DNA of 64,000 bases from WTAW01 sp964406575 (GCA_964406575.1 CAYOSH010000007.1:1-64000); one strand, 5' to 3'. Shown: positions 1-9,203, numbered from the stretch's first letter. Numbers and translations are program-made. Notes: generated by a model from the letters alone, not told the origin.

Positions 1-145
1 CAACTCGTGGAGAGTCCGGGGTGGGCTTTGTTTTCTTCCAGAGGGTGAAGTAGGCGACGACGCTTAAACAGACAAGAAATATGACGATGATGAGAAAAAG
101 AGCTTTCTTGGACACTATCTTACTATAGAAAATCTCCAGAATCAT
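1..145 (-). CDS. N-terminal fragment of a membrane-anchored protein
   Basis: An open frame starts at an ATG at 145 on the minus strand and runs off the window edge, giving the first 48 residues. It has a short basic start, then a hydrophobic stretch (ALFLIIVIFLVCLSVVAYF, about residues 15-33), then a basic and proline-rich segment. This looks like a signal anchor or single N-terminal membrane helix. No domain can be recognised from so little sequence. Upstream of the ATG only a weak purine stretch is seen. It is divergent from the secreted propeller protein at 258. The start and the coding status are moderately supported. Confidence 0.45.
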   Translation of the reverse strand, partial: MILEIFYSKIVSKKALFLIIVIFLVCLSVVAYFTLWKKTKPTPDSPRV

Positions 146-195
146 GTCAATGCCGTTTCTCTTTCAACTCACTTTTCATAACAGGGTCTGGTCAA

Positions 196-223
196 TTGAA
201 TTAATATTTTTATCGTGTATAAT
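196..223 (+). promoter_or_regulatory. Sigma-70-type promoter for the 258-2117 gene
   Basis: TTGAAT (196-201) and a consensus TATAAT (218-223) are separated by 16 bases. Transcription would start near 230, giving a leader of about 28 bases that contains a GAGGAG ribosome-binding site five bases before the ATG at 258. Unlike several other promoters in this window, this one gives a normal leader. Confidence 0.6.
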
Positions 224-257
224 AATACCTTATTTACCCATGGATTGAGGAGTGAAC

Positions 258-2117
258 ATGAAAAAGAGAAAATTGCGCATATTGTTTTTTCTTGCCATAA
301 TCGTATTTCTTCTGCTAGGAGTCGCCAGTCAAGCGGATGAGGAACTCAAGGCAAAGCAAACTCAAAAAATCGCCGATGGTGATGATTGGTCAGAAGCCGT
401 TTATGTATCCAGGACAGGACAAGACTGTGCTTTTCCCAAAGTTACGGCAGACGATTCCGGATATGCCTACATCATCTGGAATCAGGAGAGCGGACAACGA
501 GGGGTTTATTTTACTTCCAATGAAGACGATTCATGGTCGACTCCCGAGAATATCACGAAATCTTTCGTCAGAGTCAAAGAAGGGCCCTGGCCCGAGCTCA
601 CACTCGACGTCTACGGTAATGTTTTTGTCGTTTACACGGCAGTGACAGATGGAAACTACGAAATCGTTTACGTCCGTCGAAAGGGGAAAAATTGGGGCCC
701 GCATGAGAACGTTTCTAGAACACCAGAGGCTGGCTCTGTGTCTGCCACTCCTCTGGTCGATGTGAGAACCAATGACTACTTTATCCACTGGCAGGATGAC
801 ATCGACCGCCCAGCTCCAGAGGCATCCTACTGGAGAACATATGTTCGCTTCAAGGAAAAAGGAGAAGGGAATTGGGTGGGCGCAGGAGCTATTGGAGATG
901 ATTCAGGAAAAGATTACGGACCAGAAGCAGCGATGGACGTCAATGGAAAAATGTACGCGGTCTGGGGGAATCGGAGAGGCGGGATCTCCAGCGTCTATTT
1001 TGTGGAGAGCGCTACTCCAAAAGTGAACTCCAGTTGGAAGCCCCCGATCGATATTTCCGGCTCAACAGGAGTCCAGTTCGCAGAACCGCAAATCGCAGTC
1101 GATCTCGAAGGGAACGTATATGTTTGCTGGATGCAGACAGCGGGTGGAAATTGGGAGGTCTTTTTCAGGAAAAGGATCAACGGAGTCTGGCAGGAGACCG
1201 AGAACATCTCTCAAACGTCAGGAGCCTCTGAGTGGCCGACGATCGCCGCGGATAGAGTCACAGGAAAAGTCTACGTCGCATGGCACGATAACACCTCGGG
1301 AAATTGGGAGATACTTTTCAGAGAATTTGACGGGACAAAATGGTTAGACGCCCAGAATGTCTCTAAATCCGGCGCCAAATCTGCCAGGCCCGATATGTAT
1401 TGTGACAGCGGTGGGGGCATTCACCTTGTTTATCTTGAGCTAGAGGGCAACTGGAAGGTCTATTACAAGGAAAGAGTGGGTGTCTATGATTTTCCTATCT
1501 ATGCTCCCCTCAATCTTGGATTGAAAACGGCTTACGATGATCAGACCGGAACAAAAACCGACTCATTGACATGGGATGAGAATCCGGACAATGAAAGACA
1601 CACCGAATTTCAATATCTGATCTACCGGAAGGAGCATGGACAGGGAGACAGTCAGTATAAGGTTATCGCAACGGTCCCAAACACGACACTCAGTTATAAA
1701 GACGAAGGACTGCCCACAGACACAAAATACTGGTATCGTTTGAAATCCTACTCTGAGTTTGACGAAGAAAGCGAAGAAGCTTCGAATGCTGTGATGGAAA
1801 ACTGGATCTGGCCTGCGCTCGATCCATTTCTCAATACCCAATTCAATAGATTCCTCTTCTACCAGGAAAAGATCAATACGCTCTCCTGGTCGGGGAATCC
1901 TTTGAATGACGCCATAACTGTGGACAGATACGATATCTACCGCAAATTGACCTCACAGACAAATGCTGAGTATGCGCTGCTCACTTCTGTGGGACCTGAT
2001 ATCCATCTGTACAAAGATAGAAGCCTCCCTCTAGATGAAAGCTACGCCTACCGCATCGTTGTTGTCGATGCGGATGGCATCGAAAGTGCCCCGAGTCAAG
2101 CTGTCAGCGAGGAATAA
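258..2117 (+). CDS. Secreted propeller / fibronectin-III protein
   Basis: A 619-residue exported protein. The N-terminus is a signal peptide (basic MKKRK, hydrophobic ILFFLAIIVFLLLG). Residues about 40-400 hold repeated units of the type D-x-x-G-N-V-Y-V-x-W followed by a glycine/tyrosine strand and W...NIS, as in sialidase/BNR (Asp-box) propellers. Residues about 410-619 hold two fibronectin-III-like modules with the signature W-x-x-NP-x-N...Y-x-IYRK. The start is the ATG at 258, because GAGGAG lies five bases upstream; a GTG at 252 overlaps that site. Paralogous architecture is seen at 9532-11706 and, with an added esterase, at 13122-15242. Ligand and role are unknown; carbohydrate or protein binding at the cell surface is inference. 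Confidence 0.85.
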   Translation: MKKRKLRILFFLAIIVFLLLGVASQADEELKAKQTQKIADGDDWSEAVYVSRTGQDCAFPKVTADDSGYAYIIWNQESGQRGVYFTSNEDDSWSTPENITKSFVRVKEGPWPELTLDVYGNVFVVYTAVTDGNYEIVYVRRKGKNWGPHENVSRTPEAGSVSATPLVDVRTNDYFIHWQDDIDRPAPEASYWRTYVRFKEKGEGNWVGAGAIGDDSGKDYGPEAAMDVNGKMYAVWGNRRGGISSVYFVESATPKVNSSWKPPIDISGSTGVQFAEPQIAVDLEGNVYVCWMQTAGGNWEVFFRKRINGVWQETENISQTSGASEWPTIAADRVTGKVYVAWHDNTSGNWEILFREFDGTKWLDAQNVSKSGAKSARPDMYCDSGGGIHLVYLELEGNWKVYYKERVGVYDFPIYAPLNLGLKTAYDDQTGTKTDSLTWDENPDNERHTEFQYLIYRKEHGQGDSQYKVIATVPNTTLSYKDEGLPTDTKYWYRLKSYSEFDEESEEASNAVMENWIWPALDPFLNTQFNRFLFYQEKINTLSWSGNPLNDAITVDRYDIYRKLTSQTNAEYALLTSVGPDIHLYKDRSLPLDESYAYRIVVVDADGIESAPSQAVSEE

Positions 2118-2173
2118 ACGCAATTCCTTGACCGAGGAGTGAAGCGGCACGCTTAATCCACAGAGAAAAGAAC

Positions 2174-4579
2174 TCATTCATTTTCTGTGGAAGGGGGAGT
2201 TACGATCTCAATGATTTCCGGTCCGCCAGCATCCTCGGGATCCTGATCGTCATAATAGAAATCGTAGCCCACAAATACTCTGTAGTTATCCGGAAGTACA
2301 CTCAGTCTAGTCGAGCGTTCGGCAAAACTCCTTCTGTCCGCATTGGAGGAGCCGACTTTGCCATCAAAAATCGTCATTGTATTTACTTCTTTTGCCCCGG
2401 CATCGGTGATTCTCACGAAAGGATTGAGAACATAATCATCGCCTATGCGGAGCTCTCCCCCGAACACAGTGCTGGAAAGGGTCCAGACGGCAGAGTCTTT
2501 CGAAAGAGTGACCGTTTGGAAATAATCATCCCCTCGGGTGTTGGGAAGGGATGTGTAGAGAAAAATGAAACTCAATTCCTTCCGCTTTGCCAGGGAACTT
2601 CCCTCTATCTTTTGGACAAGAAGATACTCTTTGGTCAAGGGATACTTCAAATCGAACTCGGATGTATCAGTTAACACGTCATACTCATATCCGATAAAGA
2701 CCTGGTCCCCAGCAGAGAGAGGGAGATCAGCATTGTCACGCGTTGCCGATGTCCTGAGCCCGTCCACATCTCCCTCATGGACGACCCACTTGACGACCTC
2801 CTCTCCACCGGAATCGACAATCCTCACATAAGGGTTTTTTATTTTTTCATTCCCTCCCAACACACCACTGGCGGAGATCGCACTCTGGATCTTCCATTTT
2901 TCTCCATCCCTATCGCTTTTGATGAGGAGGATGCTCTGAGCGTACTGGGAAAAATTGCCGGGAAAAACGTAATTGGGATACGGGCTCAGCCGATAAATTT
3001 TTATGGTGGGATTGTGAAGGTCGATCAAATATTCGTCCCATTTGGGACGAAACGTCTTTATCAAAAGGGTCTGTTCCTCCAAAGACCTGTAAAAACTGGC
3101 TTGTTTGGGAAACTCCTCGGGGAATCTCGTGAATCTCGCATACATGATATCGCTGACAATCACATACTTGACGTTCCGCTGGGCCAGCCAATCCAAATGG
3201 ATATTTCCCAGGGTGTGCCGGCGAAGCAGGTTGAAATCATCTGGTGACAATGGCGGTCCATAACTTTCCAAAGCGAGAGTCGAACCCTTGGGAAGATTTC
3301 TGTTTATCCATTCTTTAGCTAGAGTTCGCGTATCTTTTTGAGTGAGGAGGTAGTCGAACCTCAGGACCTTGACGACAGAGGGGAAGAGGACAAGGACGAT
3401 CACAACCCAATTCAGATATCGACTCTGCAGAACGGGTAACGGGAATCTGGGATTTTTCTTCCCCAAAGGAGATGCGATCTTGGTCAGGATGGCATCCAGA
3501 AAAAAAGCTGCGATCAAGACCAAAAAAGGCGTCAGAGGAAGCAGATATCTTGCAGCCATTGACTTCCAGCTCCCGATGAGCACAAAGAGCACGAGAGGAA
3601 AAACGATCAAGATCAGGTCTTTCCTCTTTCGGCGCACCAGGCCCAAAAGAACTCCTCCATAAACCAAATATTGGGAGAATTTGCCGATATTTTCTGCCAT
3701 CCCATACTGGAGATAGAACAGCCATGCAGGTTGAGCTGTGGACGAGCCATAGTGCCCGGTTTGCAACAAATGCTGTGACTGCCATTTAAAATCATTCCAG
3801 AATTTTGCAAAATCGAGAACAGAATAAGGGCAGCCGGCCAGGAATCCCCCCAAAAAAAACACCACTGATAGGATGAGTTTGTGGCTGAAGAAAATCTCCT
3901 TTATGGACCGTTTGTTATCCAAGACATAGAACAGATGGGCAAGAAACAAGGGCAGAAAAAGCATCTGGCCACCGTACTTCGTGGCTGTGGCTAATCCAGC
4001 AAAAAGCCCGGCCAAAATGTAAAACTTGGTGTCCCCTTTTATATAAATGAACCATATACACAAAAACGAGAGCATCAGGAAAAAAACCATGGGGACATCG
4101 GGAACCATATAGTGAGAGATCTTGTTATGGACTGGGGAGAACACCAAGAACAGAGAGGCCAGGACTCCGACCCTAGGATTATACATCCTTTTCCCCAAAT
4201 GGAAAACGATGAGGATAGTTCCCACGCTCAACAGGACACTCAACAATCGCGCTATGATCACGTAGGGTGTGGCGTCTTCTTCGAATGCCTTCATAAAATG
4301 GGCGACGGATGTGAATTTTCCCGTTATTTTCCCCTCGATATAATACATACCCCAGAGGCCCGCCACCGCATATGTGTGTAGGGATGGGACATGAAAAAAG
4401 TGAGGGTCCAGGTCCCCGGTAAAATAGGTGATGGAGATTTTGGCGAAGCGGTCTTCATCGACATGGTAGAGATAGGGCAAACCAAAGGATATGCCAGCCA
4501 TACGTGTGGCAATGGTTAAGACGATGATGAGGGCAAGGATGACCTTTGTTTTTGAGCCATCATCAGGTCCTGTGGACAT
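2174..4579 (-). CDS. GT39-like membrane glycosyltransferase with duplicated C-terminal domain
   Basis: About 801 residues from the ATG at 4579 (an upstream in-frame ATG at 4723 would add 48 residues with no membrane character). The N-terminal two thirds has about a dozen hydrophobic segments and an acidic motif in the first outer loop (YHVDEDRFA). That is the layout of the dolichyl-phosphate-mannose-protein mannosyltransferase (PMT/ArnT, GT39) superfamily, which moves a sugar from a polyprenyl-phosphate carrier outside the membrane. The last ~230 residues are soluble and contain two similar modules (NPYVRIVDSGG...VFIGYEYDV and NPFVRITDAGA...VFVGYDFYY). Acceptor and sugar are unknown. It is convergent with the secreted propeller gene and next to a GT2 gene that could make its lipid-linked donor. 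Confidence 0.75.
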   Translation of the reverse strand: MSTGPDDGSKTKVILALIIVLTIATRMAGISFGLPYLYHVDEDRFAKISITYFTGDLDPHFFHVPSLHTYAVAGLWGMYYIEGKITGKFTSVAHFMKAFEEDATPYVIIARLLSVLLSVGTILIVFHLGKRMYNPRVGVLASLFLVFSPVHNKISHYMVPDVPMVFFLMLSFLCIWFIYIKGDTKFYILAGLFAGLATATKYGGQMLFLPLFLAHLFYVLDNKRSIKEIFFSHKLILSVVFFLGGFLAGCPYSVLDFAKFWNDFKWQSQHLLQTGHYGSSTAQPAWLFYLQYGMAENIGKFSQYLVYGGVLLGLVRRKRKDLILIVFPLVLFVLIGSWKSMAARYLLPLTPFLVLIAAFFLDAILTKIASPLGKKNPRFPLPVLQSRYLNWVVIVLVLFPSVVKVLRFDYLLTQKDTRTLAKEWINRNLPKGSTLALESYGPPLSPDDFNLLRRHTLGNIHLDWLAQRNVKYVIVSDIMYARFTRFPEEFPKQASFYRSLEEQTLLIKTFRPKWDEYLIDLHNPTIKIYRLSPYPNYVFPGNFSQYAQSILLIKSDRDGEKWKIQSAISASGVLGGNEKIKNPYVRIVDSGGEEVVKWVVHEGDVDGLRTSATRDNADLPLSAGDQVFIGYEYDVLTDTSEFDLKYPLTKEYLLVQKIEGSSLAKRKELSFIFLYTSLPNTRGDDYFQTVTLSKDSAVWTLSSTVFGGELRIGDDYVLNPFVRITDAGAKEVNTMTIFDGKVGSSNADRRSFAERSTRLSVLPDNYRVFVGYDFYYDDQDPEDAGGPEIIEIVTPPSTENE

Positions 4580-4765
4580 AATAGTACTTATAAATAAGAC
4601 TCCAGTCTCCGTCAAGTCATTTATCCGGCTGTCCTCTTCAGGCTTGCTGTCTTGCCAAGGTCGAGATGCATTCCCAAGTCCCTGATTGAATGAAGACAAA
4701 ATGCAATATCGAGTGTCAATCATAGTCTTACAATCACAGATTTAGGGCGCTTATTTAGGCGAAGG

Positions 4766-4931
4766 AAGCATCCTTATTTCCGTGATAAACATATGAGACG
4801 TAAAAAAGAGCGAGTCACTGTCCTTATGAGTCATATGGTGGTGGGTGGGGGGGGTCTTCGACGAATATGGAAAGTGACGAGCTTCTGCTATTATCATTTA
4901 ACTTGAGAGTATCATGGAAATAAGGATGCTT
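4766..4931 (+). repeat. Family-1 inverted-end repeat, copy A
   Basis: A 166-bp element bounded by inverted repeats of about 20 bases (left arm starts AAGCATCCTTATTTCCGT; the right arm is its complement with one change). Inside is a second inverted pair (GAGTCACTGTCC against GGAAAGTGACGAG) flanking a G-rich block, GGTGGTGGGTGGGGGGGG, at 4837-4854. Copies B (15303-15468) and C (59578-59741, reversed) have the same layout. It lies between two divergent glycosyltransferase genes. There is no coding frame, so it is a MITE-like or structured intergenic element. Confidence 0.9.
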
Positions 4932-4963
4932 ATTCGAGCGAACAAGATTTTGACAAAGAGGGG

Positions 4964-5662
4964 ATGCGATGCTATTATTCTGTGGAAATTCAGATGACGG
5001 TCACTGTAATCATCCCCACCAAAAACGAAGAGCAGAGTATCGAAAAAATCATAAACCGGTGCAAAAAGCATGCGGATGAGCTGCTCATCGTTGACGGACA
5101 CTCCAAAGACAACACAAGAAAGATCGCGGAGGAATGGGGTATCAGGGTTGTGCTCGACCATGGCAAGGGAAAGGGCGATGGCCTCCGGGTTGGAATCCAG
5201 GAGGCGAAAGGGGATATTATTGTATTCATAGACGCCGACGGATCCCATGATCCAGACGACATCCCTAAACTGGTCAAACCCATTCAAGACGGCAAAGCGG
5301 ACTTGGTCGTTGGCTCCCGGGGGAAGGGTGGGAGCGATGAACTTCACGGGGATGTCGAAAAATTACTGCGGATGATCGGCAGCGACATCATACTGATCGG
5401 TATCAACAAAAGGTGGAAGGTTCACCTTACCGACAGCCAGAATGGATTCCGGGCCATCCGGACAGAGGCCGCACGGCAACTGGACTTGAAAGAGAACATC
5501 ACCACCATCGAGCAGGAAATGACCATGAAATGCCTGAAGAAAGGCTTCCGGGTCGACGAGGTTCCCACCCACGAATACAAGCGGGAATACGGAGAATCTG
5601 TCATCCGTTTAAAAAAGGTCTGGTTCAGGTATGTGTGGAGTTTTCTGAAAAACCTGATATAA
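4964..5662 (+). CDS. GT2 glycosyltransferase, polyprenyl-phosphate-mannose-synthase-like
   Basis: A 232-residue GT-A fold enzyme. The core opens with VTVIIPTKNEEQSIEKII, followed by the nucleotide-binding IVDGHSKDNT segment, the metal-binding acidic cluster IDADGSHDP (about residues 88-96) and the VVGSR strand. That order is typical of dolichyl/polyprenyl-phosphate mannosyl- or glucosyltransferases. No membrane helix is present, so it would be a peripheral enzyme on the cytoplasmic face. The family core starts at Met11 (4994), so the real start may be there or at the GTG at 4982; none has a good ribosome-binding site. Its end overlaps the radical SAM gene. The neighbouring GT39-like enzymes would be natural users of its product (inference). 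Confidence 0.8.
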   Translation: MRCYYSVEIQMTVTVIIPTKNEEQSIEKIINRCKKHADELLIVDGHSKDNTRKIAEEWGIRVVLDHGKGKGDGLRVGIQEAKGDIIVFIDADGSHDPDDIPKLVKPIQDGKADLVVGSRGKGGSDELHGDVEKLLRMIGSDIILIGINKRWKVHLTDSQNGFRAIRTEAARQLDLKENITTIEQEMTMKCLKKGFRVDEVPTHEYKREYGESVIRLKKVWFRYVWSFLKNLI

Positions 5663-7029
5663 AATTGAACATCATCCTTCTCAATCCCCCTTATTATTGT
5701 AAGGTCGTTCGAGAGGGACGCTGCCAGCATGAGGCAGCCATTTGGGATTCTGTCTATCCCCCTCTGTCTCTCGCGACTATCGCATCTTACCTGAGAGACG
5801 ACCACAATATCCGGATTGTTGATGCCATCGCTGAGGAGACTGATTTGTCCTCGCTCGTCAAGAAAATCAAAAATTTTGGAACCGATCTGATTATTGCTTC
5901 GGTCTCCACACCCACAATCACGGAAGACGTTCAAGCTCTCGAATACATCAAGAGCTCGACACAGGCAAAAATCTCCGTATTCGGAGTTCATGCCACATAT
6001 TTTGCGAAAGCGCTCATAGAGAAAAATTATATCGACTATGTCATCCTGAATGATCCAGAACTCCCCTCTGTTCAAATCGCATCGGGGAGAAAGGATAAGC
6101 TGGAGGGTGTTATCTACAAAGAAAATGGCAACATTGTGGTCAGACAGCCTAATCCTAAGAGAATATCCCAGTTCAAAATTCCCGCTTGGGATCTGGTGAA
6201 CCTGAACAAATACAAAATCCCGATAAAGGGTAAAAGTTATGTGCTTGTGTCCACAGCACGGGGCTGCCCCTACGATTGTTCATTCTGTGTTGTCCCCTAT
6301 TATTACGGAAAAAGGATCAGATACCGGGAGGTCGATGAAGTCATCGCAGAGCTTAAGGCCGTCTCTGAATATGTGGACGAAGTTTTTTTTCACACAGACC
6401 TCTTTACATTCAGGAAAGACTATGTCCTTGAATTGTGTGATCAAATCCGCAAGGAACAGATAAACATCCAGTGGATCTGCAACAGCCGCGTGGATACATT
6501 CGACAAAGAAATGGCAGAAACCATGAAAACCGCGGGTTGCTGGATGGTCTCCTTCGGAGTTGAGAGCGGGAACCAAGAGATACTGGATCTATGCGGGAAG
6601 AAGATCACCCTCGAACAGTCACGAAGAGCCGTCCAGATCTGCCGTGAAGCCGGCCTTATTTCCATCGGTCATTTTGTGCTGGGATTCCCCGGAGAAACTC
6701 ACAAAACTCTAAAGCAAACGATCCGGTTTTCCAGAGAAATCGAGCCTGATTTTGCGGAGTTTTACATCGCGACTCCCTTTCCAGGCAGCCGGCTTTTCGA
6801 AACCGTTCGTCAAGACATTTCACTGGACTGGGAAAACATTCGATACGACCACGATCCCTACAACTATGGGTTTGACCTAGAGAAAAGCCGGACACGTGCC
6901 TATTTCCGCTTTTATCTCAGACCTAAAAAGATTTTGAGGTTTATCAGGTTGTTTGGGTTCAAAAAGATCTTTACGATGAGTTCGTCAGCTATTCGATTTT
7001 TGACTTCTTTTATCCGGAATCCAGGTTAA
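5635..7029 (+). CDS. B12-binding-domain radical SAM protein
   Basis: About 464 residues from a GTG at 5635 that overlaps the upstream stop; a TTG at 5665, giving an N-terminus LNIILLNPPYY, is an equally good candidate. The N-terminal ~170 residues look like a cobalamin-binding Rossmann domain. The radical SAM core follows, with cluster motif C-x3-C-x2-C in RGCPYDCSFC (about residues 211-218), then SFGVESGNQEIL and GFPGET, standard for the B12-dependent family (BchE and class B methylases). Proteins of this family methylate or rearrange unactivated carbons. Its place between glycosyltransferases suggests modification of a lipid carrier or sugar (inference). Substrate unknown. Confidence 0.85.
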   Translation: MEFSEKPDIKLNIILLNPPYYCKVVREGRCQHEAAIWDSVYPPLSLATIASYLRDDHNIRIVDAIAEETDLSSLVKKIKNFGTDLIIASVSTPTITEDVQALEYIKSSTQAKISVFGVHATYFAKALIEKNYIDYVILNDPELPSVQIASGRKDKLEGVIYKENGNIVVRQPNPKRISQFKIPAWDLVNLNKYKIPIKGKSYVLVSTARGCPYDCSFCVVPYYYGKRIRYREVDEVIAELKAVSEYVDEVFFHTDLFTFRKDYVLELCDQIRKEQINIQWICNSRVDTFDKEMAETMKTAGCWMVSFGVESGNQEILDLCGKKITLEQSRRAVQICREAGLISIGHFVLGFPGETHKTLKQTIRFSREIEPDFAEFYIATPFPGSRLFETVRQDISLDWENIRYDHDPYNYGFDLEKSRTRAYFRFYLRPKKILRFIRLFGFKKIFTMSSSAIRFLTSFIRNPG

Positions 7030-7070
7030 ATTTGATGACTCCCCTGGCCGAGCAGAGGGAAAATCAGCGG

Positions 7071-9203
7071 TCACCTCTTTCCCTTATTGAGCCTGATGGA
7101 ACCATCTGTGACTATCAATCCCTTTCCCGAAACAACGGCCTTCCGGACAGCTTTTTCCCCTCGTTTTAAATCAATCTCTACAGAAAGAAACGGATGAGAT
7201 TCCAGAAAGAAAAGATCCATCCCACGGACGCTGTTCGGACCTCTCAAAACAAAGCTGATGCGATCCCCCGAGAACACGACATCTAACAGCGTGGCTTTTC
7301 TGGGAAAAAGCTCGATCCGTGCGATCGCTCCTTTGGATTTTACGGGATCAGCGAAACGAATCGTCCCTGAAGCCACCGGTGACGGTTTGCTTCCCCACCG
7401 CAACCTCCACACTTTACTGGATCTTTGCACATAGACACCATCGAAAGCATTCAACGCTCTCTGTGAAGTTGTCTCATTTGTGAACAATCTGTTCAAGATC
7501 TTGAGGACATCTGGATTTTTGTTCTGTGTTTTCAGAGATCTGAGATATTCCGCAACCGCCTCTTCAATCTGTCCCTTCCAGAAATGTTCATTCGCTCTTC
7601 TGACCTCGTTGTTCACATTGTCTATGGAAGAAAATATATAAAAATTATGGATCTTTTTGTCGAGGAAATACTCGGCCGTTATGTGATTCAAGACCTCGGG
7701 CATTTTGTCGTACCAAAATCCATATTCCCATTGCCTGAGAACGATAATCTTAGGTTTGTTTGTCTTGATCTGCGCTAAAAACGTCTTTCGCCTTTGCGGA
7801 AAATAGCCGGGGATTCTTCCGTTATCGAATTCTGTGGCATTTTTTCGGTCCGATAAAAAGTAGAGCGGGCTCTCGCCAAAGCAAAGGATCCGGTCCTCCG
7901 GTGAGGTGTGCGTTGAGATATATTTCAAAATTTTGCTGTATGTTACAGCCTGCCGGCTTGGGGGCAGGATCCCGCCCCGTTCGGTCCCTTTGATCTCTCT
8001 GTGAACACCGGACCTCAAAGAGATCCCCCCTCCGTCGTACTGGACCATGGCATGACCGAAAAGGCTGTAAAAGACTAAAAACACCTGGACTCCTAAGGCC
8101 ACAACGAACACAACGAGGAGAACGGCAGCCTTCAAAGAAAAAATGCTTTTCTGTGTCTTTCGCGCCTTCTTCATTTGAACAACAACAATAAACATCAAAT
8201 AAGCCCACAGGATATGGATCAAGGCTCCGCTCTGGGGGATCCTGAACTCATGAGTCCAATGCCATATATGGGTGAAGGAAAAGACTGCCAGCATCCAAAC
8301 AGCCAAAAGGGAGAAGTCCAGAGTCCTGTTTTCCGTGCGTCTTTTCAAGAATCGCCTAAGGAGAAGACATCCCATAACAATAAAGAGCAAAATGGCCAAA
8401 TAAGAAAACAACAAGCCCAGTCCTCTATCCTTGATATCGATGGGCCATTGTAAAAATTGAAGCGGAGATTTAAAACCATAGGACTCGATGTGCCCCAGTC
8501 GAACAGTCTGGAGGATGCCTTCGACAAGATCCTTCAGGCCATCCCTCACCCAGTAGAGAAGAATCATGGGAAGAATCCCCACAAAAACAGAGACGCCAAT
8601 TGTTATCCACTTCTTCAGTATCTCAGCCATTCTCTCTTTTTCCGCTATTCCCAAAACGAGGATTAAAAGCCCTAGAGTGATGAGGCTGTAACCGGCATAA
8701 TCCTCTCTGAAATAGGCAGAGAATCCCACAGAAAGGCCAAGAACGGCTAGCCGGACCTTTTTTGAGTTACGGATATACAGAAGGATCAAGAGCGCATTGA
8801 CCAACAGAACCACTCCCACAAAAGCTTTATTCCAAAAGCCAGGAATGATCATCAGAAGGACTGAAGGGATCAAGTTGAAGGGGAGGGGCATGATCTTTCG
8901 AGAAACATGAAAAGCCAGAATATTTTTTGTACAGTGCAAGGCCACTAAAAACAGGCGCTCCACAGCCACGCTTTTGCCAAAAGCCAGAAACCAGAGAGCC
9001 AGCACATAAAAGCGCCCCATGGTGTATTGGTGAAAATCCTTTAAGGGCAATTCTCCCGAGAGCACGCGCATGGCCCCATTAATGAGCAACCCCTCATCGA
9101 CATCGATTTTGAAATACTTGTAATAGGAGAGATAGTAAATGATGCTGACCACACCGATGAGGATGCTGATCATCAAGGAGTTATATTTCTTGTTCTTGAA
9201 CAC
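7071..9203 (-). CDS. GT39-like membrane glycosyltransferase, second copy
   Basis: A 710-residue polytopic protein starting at a GTG. Residues 1-380 contain about ten hydrophobic segments. The first outer loop holds a conserved-looking acidic motif (DVDEGLLINGAM, about residues 34-45) followed by QYTMGRF, a layout seen in GT39/GT83-like lipid-sugar-dependent transferases. The remaining ~330 residues are mostly soluble, with a helical stretch resembling a TPR-like unit (VRRANEHFWKGQIEEAVAEY) and a C-terminal beta-rich region. It is only distantly similar to the first GT39-like protein and lacks that protein's duplicated tail. Substrate unknown. Confidence 0.65.
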   Translation of the reverse strand: MFKNKKYNSLMISILIGVVSIIYYLSYYKYFKIDVDEGLLINGAMRVLSGELPLKDFHQYTMGRFYVLALWFLAFGKSVAVERLFLVALHCTKNILAFHVSRKIMPLPFNLIPSVLLMIIPGFWNKAFVGVVLLVNALLILLYIRNSKKVRLAVLGLSVGFSAYFREDYAGYSLITLGLLILVLGIAEKERMAEILKKWITIGVSVFVGILPMILLYWVRDGLKDLVEGILQTVRLGHIESYGFKSPLQFLQWPIDIKDRGLGLLFSYLAILLFIVMGCLLLRRFLKRRTENRTLDFSLLAVWMLAVFSFTHIWHWTHEFRIPQSGALIHILWAYLMFIVVVQMKKARKTQKSIFSLKAAVLLVVFVVALGVQVFLVFYSLFGHAMVQYDGGGISLRSGVHREIKGTERGGILPPSRQAVTYSKILKYISTHTSPEDRILCFGESPLYFLSDRKNATEFDNGRIPGYFPQRRKTFLAQIKTNKPKIIVLRQWEYGFWYDKMPEVLNHITAEYFLDKKIHNFYIFSSIDNVNNEVRRANEHFWKGQIEEAVAEYLRSLKTQNKNPDVLKILNRLFTNETTSQRALNAFDGVYVQRSSKVWRLRWGSKPSPVASGTIRFADPVKSKGAIARIELFPRKATLLDVVFSGDRISFVLRGPNSVRGMDLFFLESHPFLSVEIDLKRGEKAVRKAVVSGKGLIVTDGSIRLNKGKR

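Noticed and set aside
2158..2190. Inverted repeat CCACAGAGAAAA / TTTTCTGTGG at the convergent end of two genes
   Set aside because: It is AT-rich with one bulge, has no T-tract on either side and overlaps a stop codon, so terminator function is not convincing.
4766..4931. Family-1 repeats as a CRISPR array or rRNA/tRNA remnant
   Set aside because: Copies are single, tens of kilobases apart, inverted at both ends and not spaced like an array; no cas genes or tRNA fold are seen.
5422..6075. A 217-codon open frame antisense to the GT2 and radical SAM genes
   Set aside because: It lies opposite two well-supported genes, has no recognisable domain and no ribosome-binding site; it is a shadow of their codon use.
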